A stretch of DNA of 64,000 nucleotides from Chromatiaceae bacterium (GTDB lineage Bacteria > Pseudomonadota > Gammaproteobacteria > Chromatiales > Chromatiaceae). Of the stretch, positions 41,975 through 57,276 are shown piece by piece. Positions within the stretch are counted from its first letter, which is position 1. Each line of letters begins with the position of its first letter. The notes beneath the pieces were generated by a model. The model ran no database searches. It saw only the letters and a program-made list of their open reading frames with translations, and was not told the DNA's origin. Position numbers and translations under genes: made by a program. The stretch spans positions 2,681,379 through 2,745,378 of the forward strand of contig CP037918.1 of the NCBI GenBank assembly GCA_019356535.1, in the 5' to 3' direction.

Positions 41975-42403
41975 TCACTTCCCTTTGCGCTTGCGCAGAC
42001 GCTCAATGGCTCGCAGCTGGGCGATGGCCTCGGCCAGCTCGGCCTGTGCACGGGCCAGATCCATGTCCGCGGCCTGATTGGCCAAGGCGTCCTCGGCACG
42101 GCGCTTGGCCTCCAACGCGGCGGCCTCGTCCAGATCGGCGGCACGCACGCCCGTATCGGCGAGCACCGTGACCTTGAACGGCTGCACCTCGATCAGCCCG
42201 CCGGAGACGTAGAAGTGCTCCATCTCCTTACCCTGGCCAGGATCGATCCGTACCTCGCCGGGCTTGAGCGGACTGACCAGCGGCGCGTGACGCGGCGCGA
42301 TGCCGATCTCGCCCATCACCGCCGGGGCGTACACCATCTCGCCCTGGCCGCTAAATAGCTGGCCCTCGGCGCTCACGATATCGACATGTATGGTCATTGC
42401 CAT
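41975..42403 (-). CDS. atpC: F1Fo ATP synthase subunit epsilon
   Basis: A 142-residue subunit. The N-terminal beta sandwich ([41 protein letters not shown]) contacts the c-ring and gamma; the C-terminal helical hairpin ([21 protein letters not shown]) is the inhibitory arm. Length is normal. The last gene of the operon, 43 bp after atpD. Confidence 0.96.
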   Translation of the reverse strand: MAMTIHVDIVSAEGQLFSGQGEMVYAPAVMGEIGIAPRHAPLVSPLKPGEVRIDPGQGKEMEHFYVSGGLIEVQPFKVTVLADTGVRAADLDEAAALEAKRRAEDALANQAADMDLARAQAELAEAIAQLRAIERLRKRKGK

Positions 42404-42446
42404 GATGCTAGCTCCTGGTGCGTGAACCGCGCGGCGCGATTGCCGC

Positions 42447-43838
<1,392 letters not shown>

Positions 43839-43893
43839 TCAGTCTTCAATCTTTCGCAGTTAGTACCGCGACCGATAATTCAAAAATCTAGGT

Positions 43894-44760
43894 TCACGAC
43901 ACCGCGGCAGCGCCGCTGACGATCTCGGAGATCTCCTGGGTGATGGCAGCCTGACGCGCCTTGTTGTAGACCAGCTGCAGCTCGTCGATGAGGTTGCCGG
44001 CATTGTCGGTAGCCGACTTCATGGCGACCATGCGCGCGGCCATCTCGCAGGCTCCGTTCTCGACCACGGCCTGGTAGACGACCGACTCGATGTAACGCTG
44101 CAGGAGCGCATCAAGTACCTGCTTGGCGTCCGGCTCGTAGATATAGTCCCAGTGATGCTTGAGTTCCTCGGCGTCCTCGCCCTCGGGTAGCGGCACCAGC
44201 TTCTCGATGCTCGGTTGCTGGGTCATGGTGTTGACGAACACGTTGTAGGCCAGGCGGATCTCGTCGATCTCGCCTTCCATGTAGGCATCCAGCATGACCT
44301 TGACCGGGCCGATCAGGGCTTCCAGCTCGGGGCGATCACCCAGATGGGTGACCTGAGCGCGCACATTGCCACCGACGCGACGGAAGAAACCCAGCGCCTT
44401 GTTGCCGATCAGACAGTAGCTGATCTCACGACCGGCCTCGCGCTCGGCGCGGATCTCGCGCACCATCTTGCGAAACAGGTTGGTGTTGAGACCGCCACAC
44501 AGTCCGCGATCGGACGACACGATGATATAGCCGATGCGCTTGACTTCGCGCGCCTGCATGAAGGGGTGCCGATATTCGGGGTTGGCCAGGGCCATGTGCC
44601 CGATCACCTGGCGCATCTTTTCTGCATAGGGACGCGAGGCGTCCATGCGATCCTGTGCGCGCCGCATCTTGGACGCCGCGACCATCTCCATCGCACTGGT
44701 AATCTTCTGGGTGCTCTTGATGGAGGAGATCTTGGTGCGTATCTCTTTCGCGCCTGCCAT
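43894..44760 (-). CDS. atpG: F1Fo ATP synthase subunit gamma
   Basis: A 288-residue rotor subunit with the family N- and C-terminal coiled-coil helices ([20 protein letters not shown], then [29 protein letters not shown] at the end). [15 protein letters not shown] is a conserved middle motif. It lies between atpA (59 bp gap) and atpD (67 bp gap), both longer than the other junctions, and the upstream gap contains a GCCGGCGA/TCGCCGGC-rich palindrome near 44790-44812. Confidence 0.97.
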   Translation of the reverse strand: MAGAKEIRTKISSIKSTQKITSAMEMVAASKMRRAQDRMDASRPYAEKMRQVIGHMALANPEYRHPFMQAREVKRIGYIIVSSDRGLCGGLNTNLFRKMVREIRAEREAGREISYCLIGNKALGFFRRVGGNVRAQVTHLGDRPELEALIGPVKVMLDAYMEGEIDEIRLAYNVFVNTMTQQPSIEKLVPLPEGEDAEELKHHWDYIYEPDAKQVLDALLQRYIESVVYQAVVENGACEMAARMVAMKSATDNAGNLIDELQLVYNKARQAAITQEISEIVSGAAAVS

Positions 44761-44819
44761 CTGTCTTCTCGCTCGTTCGTTGGAGCCGTGGTCGCCGGCG
44801 AAGCCGGCGACCGGTCCGC

Positions 44820-46361
<1,542 letters not shown>

Positions 46362-46375
46362 GGTTGCGTACCCTG

Positions 46376-46915
46376 TTAAAGTCCTAATTCGTGCGCCAAC
46401 TGGTTGAGCTGCCCGGCCACGGAACTGTCGATGACCATGTCACCGGCGCGCAGGCGGAAGCCGCCGATCAGTTCGGGATCTTCGTGGCTGGCGATGTGCA
46501 CCTCGCGTCCCAGCCTCGCCTTCAGCGCCTCGGCCAGCAGCTTTTCCTGTGCCGGCTTGAGCGGGTAGGCGGTGGTCAGCTCGACCTCGACGGTGCCTTC
46601 GTGCTCGGCCTTGCGCTGCGCGAACAGTGCGGCAATTTCGGGGAGCACGCCCAGACGGTTGTTCTCGGCGAGCAGGCGGACCAGATTCTGGCCCTCTTCG
46701 CTGAGCCGACCGCCGCCGATCTCGAGCATCAGTTCGGCCTTTTGCGCTCGGCTCAAGCCGGGGCCGGCAAGCACGCCAGCGAGCGCGGGGTCGGCTGCAG
46801 CAGTAGCCAGCAGCTCCAGCATTTCCGACCACAGGTCGAGCTTGTCGGTCTCGACCGCGCGCTGAAACACCGCTTCGGCGTAGGGGCGGGCGATAGTTGT
46901 TGCGTCTCCAGCCAT
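46376..46915 (-). CDS. atpH: F1Fo ATP synthase subunit delta
   Basis: A 179-residue stator subunit tying F1 to the b subunits. The start [18 protein letters not shown] is typical ([11 protein letters not shown]), and the C-terminal motif [21 protein letters not shown] is conserved. It lies 9 bp after atpF. Confidence 0.96.
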   Translation of the reverse strand: MAGDATTIARPYAEAVFQRAVETDKLDLWSEMLELLATAAADPALAGVLAGPGLSRAQKAELMLEIGGGRLSEEGQNLVRLLAENNRLGVLPEIAALFAQRKAEHEGTVEVELTTAYPLKPAQEKLLAEALKARLGREVHIASHEDPELIGGFRLRAGDMVIDSSVAGQLNQLAHELGL

Positions 46916-46924
46916 GGCTCTGCC

Positions 46925-47395
46925 TTAAATTTGCTTGGCGACCGCTTCGACGATGTCCTTGTGCGCATCGGCGTCGATCTCGCGGCGCAGGATCTTTTCG
47001 GCGCCGGCCACTGCCAGCTCCGCCACACGGCTACGCAGTTCCTCGCGTGCCCTGTTCACTTCCTGCTCGATCTCGGCCTGGGCTGCGGCCAGTTGGCGCG
47101 CACCCTCTTCCTGGGCCTTGGTCTTTGCCTCTTCGACGATCAGGGCAGCCTGCTTCTCGGCCTTGGCCGTAATCTCGGCTGCCTGCTGCTTGGCTTCCTG
47201 CAGGTATTCCTTGGCGCGCTCGCGCGCCAGTTCCTGCTCGTGCTGGCCGCGCTCTGCAGCTGCCAGACCGTCAGCGATCTTTGCCTTGCGCTCGTCCATC
47301 GCCTTGACCAGCGGGGGCCATACGAACTTCATGGTGAACCAAACGAACACCGCGAAGGACACCAGCTGGGCAATCAGTGTCAGGTTGATATTCAT
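46925..47395 (-). CDS. atpF: F1Fo ATP synthase subunit b
   Basis: A 156-residue stator stalk protein with one N-terminal membrane helix ([21 protein letters not shown]) followed by the short [22 protein letters not shown] segment and a long alanine- and charge-rich helix ([21 protein letters not shown]). Only one b gene is present, so the stator is a homodimer. 52 bp after atpE. Confidence 0.96.
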   Translation of the reverse strand: MNINLTLIAQLVSFAVFVWFTMKFVWPPLVKAMDERKAKIADGLAAAERGQHEQELARERAKEYLQEAKQQAAEITAKAEKQAALIVEEAKTKAQEEGARQLAAAQAEIEQEVNRAREELRSRVAELAVAGAEKILRREIDADAHKDIVEAVAKQI

Positions 47396-47447
47396 CCCGA
47401 AACCTCGTTCAGACGAGTGTGGATTACATGTACTGCGAGGATCGTCC

Positions 47448-47699
<252 letters not shown>

Positions 47700-47733
47700 T
47701 CAATCAGGTGAGTAGTTGAAGATCGGTTCGAAA

Positions 47734-48977
<1,244 letters not shown>

Positions 48978-49024
48978 GCTGTGGTCTGCCAGGTACCCGA
49001 TTCCGGCTCGTCAAAGCGGGGCGC

Positions 49025-49053
49025 AGTATAAGCAGATCCTGTAATAAGGTCAA
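49025..49053 (-). promoter_or_regulatory. sigma70 promoter of the atp operon
   Basis: On the minus strand TTGACC (complement of 49048-49053) is followed after exactly 17 bp by TATACT (complement of 49025-49030), 48 bp before the atpI start. Both hexamers match consensus at five of six bases. This is the best promoter in the window by sequence. Confidence 0.75.
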
Positions 49054-49187
49054 ACGATAGTTTGATAAAAAATCACTTGGACTGCACGGTCATAGGGCGG
49101 CTCGTCCACCAGTGCGCCAGCAGTGCGCAGGCGGAGACGCGGTACGCTCCTTGGAGAACAGGTAAAGCATCACAAGGATGAAGGGCT

Positions 49188-50069
49188 TTACTTGATATGG
49201 GCGAGGATGCCTTCGAGCTCATCCAGGCTATTGTAGGCGATCTCGAGACGGCCCTTCCCGCCCTTGCCCTGCTTGAGGGTGACCCGCGCGCCCAAACGCT
49301 CGGTGAGGTCGTCGAGCAGGCGGCGGATGTCAGGGTCTTCCGCAACCGGCGCGACCGCGGTCTTTTTCTTTGGGTCGTTGAGCCGCCGCACCAGGGCCTC
49401 GGTCTCGCGCACCGACAGCCCCTTGCGCGCCACTTCGCGCGCCGCCTGCAATTGTGCCGCCCCGTCCTTGAGTGCCAGCAGGGCACGAGCGTGACCCATC
49501 TCGAGCTCGCCCTGTTCAACCAACTCCTTGACGCCCGGCGCCAGCTCCAGCAGTCGGAGCAGGTTGGTCACGGTGGTGCGCGACTTGCCGACCGCCTGTG
49601 CCACCAACTGATGGGTCAGGCCGAACTCGTTGAGCAGGCGGTGCAGGGCAGACGCCTCTTCCAGTGGGTTGAGATCATGGCGCTGGATGTTTTCGATCAA
49701 CGCCATGGCCATGGCGGTCTGGTCGTCCACCTCGTGCACCACGACCGGCACCTCGGCCAGGCCCGCAAGCTGGGCGGCGCGCCAGCGGCGCTCGCCGGCA
49801 ATGATCTCGTAACGGCCTCCATCCACCGGACGCACCACGATCGGCTGTACCATGCCCTGCGCAGCGATGGAATCGGCCAGCTCGCGCAGCTTGTCCTCGT
49901 CGAAATGCCGGCGCGGCTGGTAACGGCCTCGCTGTATCTGCTCTACCGGCAGTCGCTGGGTCGGAGTCGCCGCAGCATGCTCGGGCACCGGCGGGGTGTC
50001 GGTTTCCACCTCACGGGTTGCGCCCAGTAGCGCATCCAGTCCGCGTCCGAGGCCTCTCTTTTTTGCCAT
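49188..50069 (-). CDS. parB: chromosome partitioning protein ParB
   Basis: A 293-residue CTPase clamp. The N-terminus MAKKRGLGRGLDALLG is the ParA-interacting peptide. The CTP motif GERRWRAAQLAG is intact, as is ENIQRHDLNPLEEA, and the helix-turn-helix HQLVAQAVGKSRTTVTNLLRLL binds parS. It follows parA by 2 bp. I found no parS copy in the window by eye. Confidence 0.97.
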   Translation of the reverse strand: MAKKRGLGRGLDALLGATREVETDTPPVPEHAAATPTQRLPVEQIQRGRYQPRRHFDEDKLRELADSIAAQGMVQPIVVRPVDGGRYEIIAGERRWRAAQLAGLAEVPVVVHEVDDQTAMAMALIENIQRHDLNPLEEASALHRLLNEFGLTHQLVAQAVGKSRTTVTNLLRLLELAPGVKELVEQGELEMGHARALLALKDGAAQLQAAREVARKGLSVRETEALVRRLNDPKKKTAVAPVAEDPDIRRLLDDLTERLGARVTLKQGKGGKGRLEIAYNSLDELEGILAHIK

Positions 50070-50071
50070 GA

Positions 50072-50860
50072 TCAGGTCTGTGCCGAAACGGGTTGGGTTC
50101 GATGCCGGCGGGTCAGCTCGGAGGCCAGCGCCATGTAGCTGACCGCACCGCGCGACTGCTTATCATACAGCATCACCGGCAGACCATGACTGGGCGCCTC
50201 GGCCACGCGCACGTTGCGCGGAATGATGGTGCGAAACACCTTGTCGCGAAAATGCCCGATGAGCTGATAGGAGACCTCGTTGGCCAGGTTGTTGCGTGGG
50301 TCGTGCATGGTTCGCACGATACCCTCCAGTTCGAGACGGGGATTCCGATGCGCACGGATCTGCTCGATGGTGTCGAGCAACGCGGACAATCCTTCGAGCG
50401 CATAGTACTCGGTCTGGATCGGCACCAGTACGCCGTCGGACGCGACCAACGCGTTGACGGTGAGCATGTTCAACGAGGGCGGACAATCGATCAAGATGTA
50501 ATCGTATTCCGTACGTACCGGTTCCAGCGCCAGGTGCAGGCGCTTGTCGCGCATCGGCGCATCCAGCAGGCGCACTTCGGCGGCAGTCAGATCGCTGTTC
50601 GAAGGCAGCACAGCGAACAGCCCCTCGGCGCCACGCACGATGGCCTGGCGCGCTGGCACCTCGCCCAGCAATACCTCCAGCGCCGAGACTTCCAGTGCGT
50701 GCTTGTCCACCCCGCAGCCCATGGTGGCGTTGCCCTGGGGATCGAGGTCGATGAGCAGCACCCGTTGCCCCATGCCCGCCAGCGAGGCGGCCAGGTTGAC
50801 GGCAGTGGTAGTCTTGCCCACGCCCCCCTTCTGGTTGGCGACACAGATGATTCGTCCCAT
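50072..50860 (-). CDS. parA: chromosome partitioning ATPase ParA
   Basis: A 262-residue deviant Walker A ATPase. The start is GRIICVANQKGGVGKTTTAVNLA, with the signature lysine in KGGVGKTT, DLDPQGNATMG, and the Walker B IDCPPSLNM. It binds DNA non-specifically and segregates origins with ParB. Placed between rsmG and parB, the usual order in gammaproteobacteria. Confidence 0.97.
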   Translation of the reverse strand: MGRIICVANQKGGVGKTTTAVNLAASLAGMGQRVLLIDLDPQGNATMGCGVDKHALEVSALEVLLGEVPARQAIVRGAEGLFAVLPSNSDLTAAEVRLLDAPMRDKRLHLALEPVRTEYDYILIDCPPSLNMLTVNALVASDGVLVPIQTEYYALEGLSALLDTIEQIRAHRNPRLELEGIVRTMHDPRNNLANEVSYQLIGHFRDKVFRTIIPRNVRVAEAPSHGLPVMLYDKQSRGAVSYMALASELTRRHRTQPVSAQT

Positions 50861-50947
50861 GGCGGTGTACCGGTTGTGATTGCCCTGGCCGGACCGGCCA
50901 TCATAGACCAGAGAACACGGACTTGACCATCAATGACAGTCCGAACC

Positions 50948-51598
50948 TCAGGAGGCCTCGCACACCCGCACCAGGTGCCGCCGCCCCTCGATGCCCGGCA
51001 CGTGCAACGGGATGACCTCGGCAACCAGCCCTGGGGGCAGGGGTTCGCGTTCCAGTTCTTCCAGCCCGGCCTTCATTGCCGCCCAGCAGCCGCCGGGCGC
51101 ACGCAAGTGTTTCGTCAGACGCAACATCTGGTGCAGGTCGGCAAAGGCGCGTGAGGTAATGGTGTGAAAACCGGCCGGGTCGTTCAGGCGCTCGACCCGC
51201 TCCTGCACCACCGCGACATTATCCAGGCCCAGGTCGATTACAGCGTGCTGCACGAAGCGCGTCTTCTTGCCGTTGGAGTCGAGCAGTACGAAGTCCCTGT
51301 CCGGGCACACGATCGCCAAGGGAATGCCGGGCAGGCCGGCACCGGTACCCACATCCAGCACCCGTGGTCCACGTACCCAGGACAGGATGGACAGGCTGTC
51401 GAGAAGGTGACGGGAGACCATCTCGTCCGGGTTGCGCACCGCAGTCAGGTTGTAGGCGCGGTTCCACTTGTGCAACAAAGCGAGATAGGCGAGCAGCCGT
51501 TGGCGCGAGGACATATCGAGATCCAGCTCCAGCGCCTGCAGCCCCTGGTCGAGCTGCCGGCCCCAGCGCGCAGGATCGGCGTCGGGAAGCGGTTTCAT
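50948..51598 (-). CDS. rsmG: 16S rRNA (guanine527-N7) methyltransferase
   Basis: A 216-residue class I methyltransferase from ATG 51598; an upstream in-frame TTG at 51616 adds six residues. The SAM motif LDVGTGAGLPGIPLAIVCPD is complete, preceded by the RHLLDSLSIL segment, and YNLTAVRNPDEM is a family marker. It methylates G527 of 16S rRNA in the 30S. It lies 87 bp upstream of parA, with a GATAAT-like -10 immediately before it. Confidence 0.96.
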   Translation of the reverse strand: MKPLPDADPARWGRQLDQGLQALELDLDMSSRQRLLAYLALLHKWNRAYNLTAVRNPDEMVSRHLLDSLSILSWVRGPRVLDVGTGAGLPGIPLAIVCPDRDFVLLDSNGKKTRFVQHAVIDLGLDNVAVVQERVERLNDPAGFHTITSRAFADLHQMLRLTKHLRAPGGCWAAMKAGLEELEREPLPPGLVAEVIPLHVPGIEGRRHLVRVCEAS

Positions 51599-51600
51599 GC

Positions 51601-51610
51601 TGGTATTATC
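51601..51610 (+). promoter_or_regulatory. candidate extended -10 promoter for the GST gene
   Basis: The plus strand has TGGTATTAT at 51601-51609, an extended -10, 31 bp before the GST start. The same bases on the minus strand read GATAAT (complement of 51605-51610), only six bases from the rsmG ATG, so divergent starts may overlap. No -35 is needed for the plus direction and none is clear for the minus direction. Confidence 0.35.
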
Positions 51611-51639
51611 AGGCAATCCCCCGCTGCCGGACCAGTCTC

Positions 51640-52254
51640 ATGATCACCCTCTATGGCGTTACCGCTTCCCGCACTTTCCGCTGCCTGTGGATGCTCGAGG
51701 AACTGGGCCTCGAATACCGTCACGAGCCGATCGACTACCGCGACCGCGCAGCACTGGACGCACCGGCCTATCGGCAACTCAACCCCAACGGCCGCATCCC
51801 CACCCTGGTCGATGGCGAGCTGGTGCTGTGGGAATCGATGGCCATCAATCTCTACCTGGCCCGCCGCTACGGTGCCGACATCGGACTCTGGCCCGACACG
51901 GTCGAAGACGAGGGACGCGCCGGGCAATGGTCCTTCTGGGTGATGAGCGAGATCGAAGATTCCCTGCTCACGGTGTTGATGCACCAGCGCCTGTTGCCCG
52001 AGGAACGGCGCGACCCCGAACGCGCCACGCGCCATCGCGGCATCCTGCGCCAGCCCTTTGCAGTGCTCGACCAGGCACTGGGCGAGCACGACTGGCTGGC
52101 CGGCACGCGCTTCACCGTGGCTGATCTCAACGTTGCCGCGGTGTTGAGCTGGGCGCGACCGGCACGCCTGTCGCTCAAGGACTGGCCCGCGCTCGATGGC
52201 TGGCTCGATCGCTGCCTGGACCGGCCGGCGCGCAAGCGGGCGCAGCGTAAATAA
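51640..52254 (+). CDS. glutathione S-transferase family protein
   Basis: A 204-residue two-domain protein. The thioredoxin-like N-terminal half includes MITLYGVTASRTFRCLWMLEE, the cis-proline region LNPNGRIPTLVDG and the glutathione-binding ESMAINLYLARRYG; the all-helical C-terminal half includes FTVADLNVAAVLSWAR. The active-site serine could be S10 or T8 in the first loop. Substrate is unknown. It is the only intact plus-strand gene in this origin block before the MoxR operon. Confidence 0.9.
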   Translation: MITLYGVTASRTFRCLWMLEELGLEYRHEPIDYRDRAALDAPAYRQLNPNGRIPTLVDGELVLWESMAINLYLARRYGADIGLWPDTVEDEGRAGQWSFWVMSEIEDSLLTVLMHQRLLPEERRDPERATRHRGILRQPFAVLDQALGEHDWLAGTRFTVADLNVAAVLSWARPARLSLKDWPALDGWLDRCLDRPARKRAQRK

Positions 52255-52317
52255 CCTGGCCATCGCGCGTTCAGGCAGCAATGAGCTGAATTCTTCCGTA
52301 ACGGCCTGGAGCTTGCT

Positions 52318-53088
52318 TCAGCCGCGGGTGAACACCCAGGTATCACCCTTCGAGAGCGCCGGGTTGAAGGCATAGCCCGCATAGTCGAAGTCCTTCAGCG
52401 CCTCGACATCTTGCAGGCGGTTGACGATGGCATAGCGACTCATCAGGCCGCGCGCCTTCTTGGCGTAGATGCCGATCATCTTGTAGCTGCCGTCGTCGCG
52501 GCGCTCCTTGAACTGGGGAGTGATGATGCGTCCGGCCAGTTTTTTCGGGCACACGGCCTTGAAGTATTCGTTGGAGGCCAGGTTCACCAGCACATCATCA
52601 CCCTGTGCCGCCAACGCCTGGTTGAGGCTGTCGGTAATGATCTCACCCCAGTAATCGTAAAGATTCCTGCCACGCGGGTTGGCCAGCGCGGTACCCATCT
52701 CCAGCCGGTAGGGCAACATCAGGTCGAGCGGTCGCAGTACCCCGTACAGCCCGGAGAGGATGCGCAGGTGGTCCTGGGCGAAGGCGATGTCGTCGTGCTC
52801 GAACTGATCGGCATTGAGCCCGGTGTAGACATCGCCCTTGAAAGCAAACAGCGCCTGCTTGGCGTTCTCGGGGGTGATGTCCGTAGTCCAGGCCTGGTAG
52901 CGCTCGTGATTGAGGCGGGCGAGCTTGTCGCTGAGCTTCATCAGGCCGGCGATCTCCTCAACCGAGAGCCTGCGCAGGATGTCGATCAGCGGCTGGCTGT
53001 GCTCGAGCAGCTCGGGCAGGGTGTGATCTTCGGTCGGCGCCGGGGTGTCGTAGTCGAGCTTCTTGGCGGGCGAAAGGACGATGAGCAC
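52318..53088 (-). CDS. yaaA: peroxide stress protein YaaA (DUF328/UPF0246)
   Basis: A 256-residue protein with the family start [16 protein letters not shown], then [40 protein letters not shown] and NLYDYWG. In E. coli YaaA lowers free iron under peroxide stress and binds DNA. It converges on the GST gene (63 bp gap) and lies 11 bp after mnmG. Confidence 0.95.
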   Translation of the reverse strand: MLIVLSPAKKLDYDTPAPTEDHTLPELLEHSQPLIDILRRLSVEEIAGLMKLSDKLARLNHERYQAWTTDITPENAKQALFAFKGDVYTGLNADQFEHDDIAFAQDHLRILSGLYGVLRPLDLMLPYRLEMGTALANPRGRNLYDYWGEIITDSLNQALAAQGDDVLVNLASNEYFKAVCPKKLAGRIITPQFKERRDDGSYKMIGIYAKKARGLMSRYAIVNRLQDVEALKDFDYAGYAFNPALSKGDTWVFTRG

Positions 53089-53099
53089 GCAGTTCTCCT

Positions 53100-54980
53100 T
53101 CAGGCGGATCGTTTCTTCAGGTGGACCAGCAGCAGCGACAGCGCCGCCGGGGTGACGCCGGGGATGCGTCCGGCCTGGCCGAGCGTCTCCGGGCGGTGGC
53201 GTGCCAGCTTCTCGGTGATCTCGGCGGACAAGCCCTTGACCTGGTGGTAATCAAGGTCGGGCGGCAGGCGTACCGCCTCGGCCTGGCGCGCACGCTCCAC
53301 CTCGTCGCGCTGGCGATCAATGTAGCCGGCATACTTGGCCTGGATCTCCACCTGCTCGGTGACCTGCTCGCGCAGGTCCGGGTCGATGTCACTCTCACCG
53401 ACCAGCTGACACACCGCCGCGTAGCTGCTCTGCGGTCGGGCAATCAGCTCCAGGGCGCGGGTCTCACGGCGCAGTTCGTCGCCCAGCAGCTCTCGCGCGC
53501 GTTCCGGGGCAAGCTCGGCGGGGCGCACCCAGGTATCGCGCAGACGCTGCTGCTCCCGCTCGATGGCCTCGCGCTTGCGCTCGAAGAAGGCCCAGCGGAC
53601 ATCGTCCACCAGCCCCAGCTCGCGACCGATCTCGGTGAGCCGCAGGTCGGCATTGTCCTCGCGCAGCATCAGGCGATACTCGGCACGCGAGGTGAACATG
53701 CGGTAGGGCTCCTGGGTGCCGCGGGTGATGAGATCGTCGACCAGCACGCCGAGATAGGCCTGGTCGCGGCGCGGGCACCAGGGCTCGCGTTCGCTCACCC
53801 GCAAGGCGGCGTTGGCCCCGGCCAGCAGGCCCTGCGCCGCGGCCTCCTCGTAGCCGGTGGTGCCGTTGATCTGTCCGGCGAAGTACAGGCCCTCGATGAA
53901 CTTCGTCTCCAGCGAGGCCTTCAGGTCACGCGGGTCGAAGAAGTCGTACTCGATGGCATAGCCCGGGCGGGTGATGCGGGCGTTCTCCAGGCCCTTCATG
54001 GAACGTACCAGCTCCCACTGGACATCGAAGGGCAACGAGGTGGAGATACCGTTGGGATACAGTTCATTGCTCTCCAGGCCTTCGGGTTCGATGAAGACCT
54101 GGTGCGAATCCTTGTCGGCGAAGCGCACCACCTTGTCCTCGATGGAAGGGCAGTAGCGCGGGCCCACGCCCTCGATCTCCCCCGCGTACATGGGCGAGCG
54201 GTCCAGGGCGCCACGGATGATCTCGTGCGTGCGCGCAGTGGTGCGCGCGATGTGGCAGGGCACCTGCAGCGGATGATCCTCGCGCCGGCCGAGGAAGGAG
54301 AACACCGGCGCCGGGTCGTCCCCGGGCTGGGCCTCCAGTACGCTGAAGTCCACCGAACGCTTGTCGATGCGCGGCGGGGTGCCGGTCTTCAGGCGCTCCA
54401 CGCGGAAGGGCAGCTCGCGCAGGCGTGCCGCCAGCGCATTGGCCGGCGGATCGCCGGCACGTCCACCCGGGTAGTTCTCCAGCCCGATGTGGATGCGCCC
54501 GCCGAGAAAGGTACCCACGGTGAGCACCACCGCGCGCGCGCGAAATTTCAGTCCCATGGCGGTGACCACACCGACCACCCGGTCATTCTCGACGATCAGG
54601 TCGTCGACCGCCTGCTGGAACAGCGCGAGATTCGGCTGGTTCTCCAGCGCCCGGCGCACCGCCGCGCGGTACAGGGCGCGATCGGCCTGGGCGCGGGTGG
54701 CGCGCACCGCCGGGCCCTTGCGCGCGTTGAGGGTGCGGAACTGGATGCCCGCGCGATCCGCCGCCTGCGCCATCAGCCCGCCCAGAGCGTCGATCTCGCG
54801 TACCAGATGCCCCTTGCCGATGCCGCCAATCGCCGGGTTGCAACTCATCGCCCCCAGCGTGTCGATGTTGTGGGTGAGCAGCAGGGTGCGGGCGCCCATG
54901 CGCGCGGACGCCAGCGCGGCCTCGGTGCCGGCGTGGCCGCCGCCGATGACGATCACATCGAAGGATTCGGCATGGAACAT
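53100..54980 (-). CDS. mnmG: tRNA U34 carboxymethylaminomethyl synthesis protein MnmG
   Basis: A 626-residue FAD protein from ATG 54980 ([24 protein letters not shown]). The FAD fold [17 protein letters not shown] and [17 protein letters not shown] are conserved, as is [12 protein letters not shown], and the C-terminal helical domain ([21 protein letters not shown]) docks MnmE. With MnmE, which is also in this window, it modifies the wobble uridine of certain tRNAs. It begins downstream of a TAGAAT -10-like box at 55018-55023 on the minus strand. Confidence 0.97.
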   Translation of the reverse strand: MFHAESFDVIVIGGGHAGTEAALASARMGARTLLLTHNIDTLGAMSCNPAIGGIGKGHLVREIDALGGLMAQAADRAGIQFRTLNARKGPAVRATRAQADRALYRAAVRRALENQPNLALFQQAVDDLIVENDRVVGVVTAMGLKFRARAVVLTVGTFLGGRIHIGLENYPGGRAGDPPANALAARLRELPFRVERLKTGTPPRIDKRSVDFSVLEAQPGDDPAPVFSFLGRREDHPLQVPCHIARTTARTHEIIRGALDRSPMYAGEIEGVGPRYCPSIEDKVVRFADKDSHQVFIEPEGLESNELYPNGISTSLPFDVQWELVRSMKGLENARITRPGYAIEYDFFDPRDLKASLETKFIEGLYFAGQINGTTGYEEAAAQGLLAGANAALRVSEREPWCPRRDQAYLGVLVDDLITRGTQEPYRMFTSRAEYRLMLREDNADLRLTEIGRELGLVDDVRWAFFERKREAIEREQQRLRDTWVRPAELAPERARELLGDELRRETRALELIARPQSSYAAVCQLVGESDIDPDLREQVTEQVEIQAKYAGYIDRQRDEVERARQAEAVRLPPDLDYHQVKGLSAEITEKLARHRPETLGQAGRIPGVTPAALSLLLVHLKKRSA

Positions 54981-55084
54981 GGCTGTAACAGTGCGCTCGA
55001 AGGACGGTAAGCCCTTTATTCTAGCGGAATAGCGTCCGGATCTACGGCACAGGCCGTGCGGACTTTGGCGCCGTGCCGTTCTGA

Positions 55085-55375
55085 CCCTCACCGCGGGTGG
55101 TGGCCAGGATCACCGAGTTCGGGCTGCAGCACCCGGTGCTGACGGACAAGGACATGGCCTATTGACGTGCCCCGGGCAATCGCTACTGGCCCACCCATTA
55201 CTTGGGGGACATGCAGGGTCGGCTCCGCCATGTGGTCATTGACGAGATCGACGAGGATACACCCCGGATGCGCGCCATCGAGGCCGCCATCGACTCGCGG
55301 AGTGAACCGCTTCGCATCGTCGGCGGATGGACGGAAGAGGGCGCCGGGAGCTGCGCTACACTGGCAGCATCCTGA
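55085..55375 (+). pseudogene. redoxin / thioredoxin-like domain, degraded
   Basis: In one plus-strand frame the text reads [22 protein letters not shown], an in-frame TGA at 55163-55165, then RAPGNRYWPTHYLGDMQGRL and RHVVIDEIDEDTPRMRAIEAAIDSR. This is the C-terminal half of a TlpA/redoxin-like protein, in which relatives have a tryptophan at the stop (AYWRA), so TGG became TGA. The active-site CxxC half is missing upstream, where a second stop occurs at 55082-55084. The remnant lies between mnmG and the MoxR operon. Frame and length after the stop agree with the family, so I am fairly confident that it is a decayed gene. Confidence 0.7.
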
Positions 55376-55438
55376 TGTGGACAGCATGCTCGCCATGAAC
55401 TTTCTTGGTGTTCCCACCATCCCCTATCGAGGGCAATT

Positions 55439-56352
<914 letters not shown>

Positions 56353-56356
<4 letters not shown>

Positions 56357-57276
56357 GTGGAATCGACCGGCTGCTGCGCCGGCTGTCGCTGCGCCCGGGA
56401 CAGCCACTGGCGATCGATGCCCGGCATCTCTACATCCTGCCCACCCGCTTCGGCTGGCTGTACGGGGTGACCACTCTGCTGATGCTCGTCGCCGCGACCA
56501 ACTATGCCAACAATCCCGCCTATCTCCTCACCTTCCTGCTGGGCGGTATCGGCCTGGCCGCGCTCTTTCTCACCTGGCGCAATCTGCATGGCCTGCGCAT
56601 CGCGGTGCTGCCGCCGGAGCCGGTGTTCGCCGGCCAACCGGCCCAACTCCGGCTGCGGCTGGATGGTCAAGCGCGCCCTGGCGTGGTATGGCAACTGGGT
56701 GAACAGGCCGTGCTGCACGACCTGGACGAGCGACAACACGTGATCCAGCTGTCCTTTGTTACCCAGCGGCGCGGCTGGACGCTGCCAGGCGAATTGGTGA
56801 TCGCCACCCGTTACCCCCTGGGCCTGTTCCTGGCGTGGTCAGTGATCCGCGTTCAGGCCCCGGTTCTGGTCTATCCACGCCCCGCAGCGGATCCCAGCCC
56901 CGGTACGGAAAATGAGGAACGCCAAGCTACCGGCGACGACGAATGGCAGGGCCTGCGCGAATTCCGCTCCGGAGACTCGCTGGCGCGGGTGGACTGGAAG
57001 GGCCTGGCCCGCGAACGCGGCCTGATGACCAAGCTGTTCTCGGACCCCGAGCGCGACCATCCGCTGCATATCGACTGGGCGGCCCATGCTCTGGCGGACA
57101 CCGAGACCCGGCTCTCGCGCATGACCGCCGAGGTCCTTGAGGCCGCGCGCGGCGTCCGACCCTGGTCGCTGCGCCTGCCCGGCCAGACCCTGGGCCCCGC
57201 GCATGGCGTGGCGCACCGCGACGCCTGCCTGCGTGCCCTGGCCCTGCACGGGCTGCCGCAGGAGCCCCCGGCGTGA
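56353..57276 (+). CDS. DUF58 domain-containing protein
   Basis: A 307-residue protein starting at GTG 56353. Two membrane helices lie near residues 33-70 (WLYGVTTLLMLVAATNYA, LLTFLLGGIGLAALFLTW). The DUF58 motif EFRSGDSLARVDWKGLARERGLMTKLFSDPE follows, with a C-terminal VWA-like part (HIDWAAHALADTETRLSRM). Its DxSxS metal site is not obvious. It overlaps both neighbours by GTGA-type overlaps, indicating coupled translation with the MoxR and transglutaminase genes. Confidence 0.92.
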
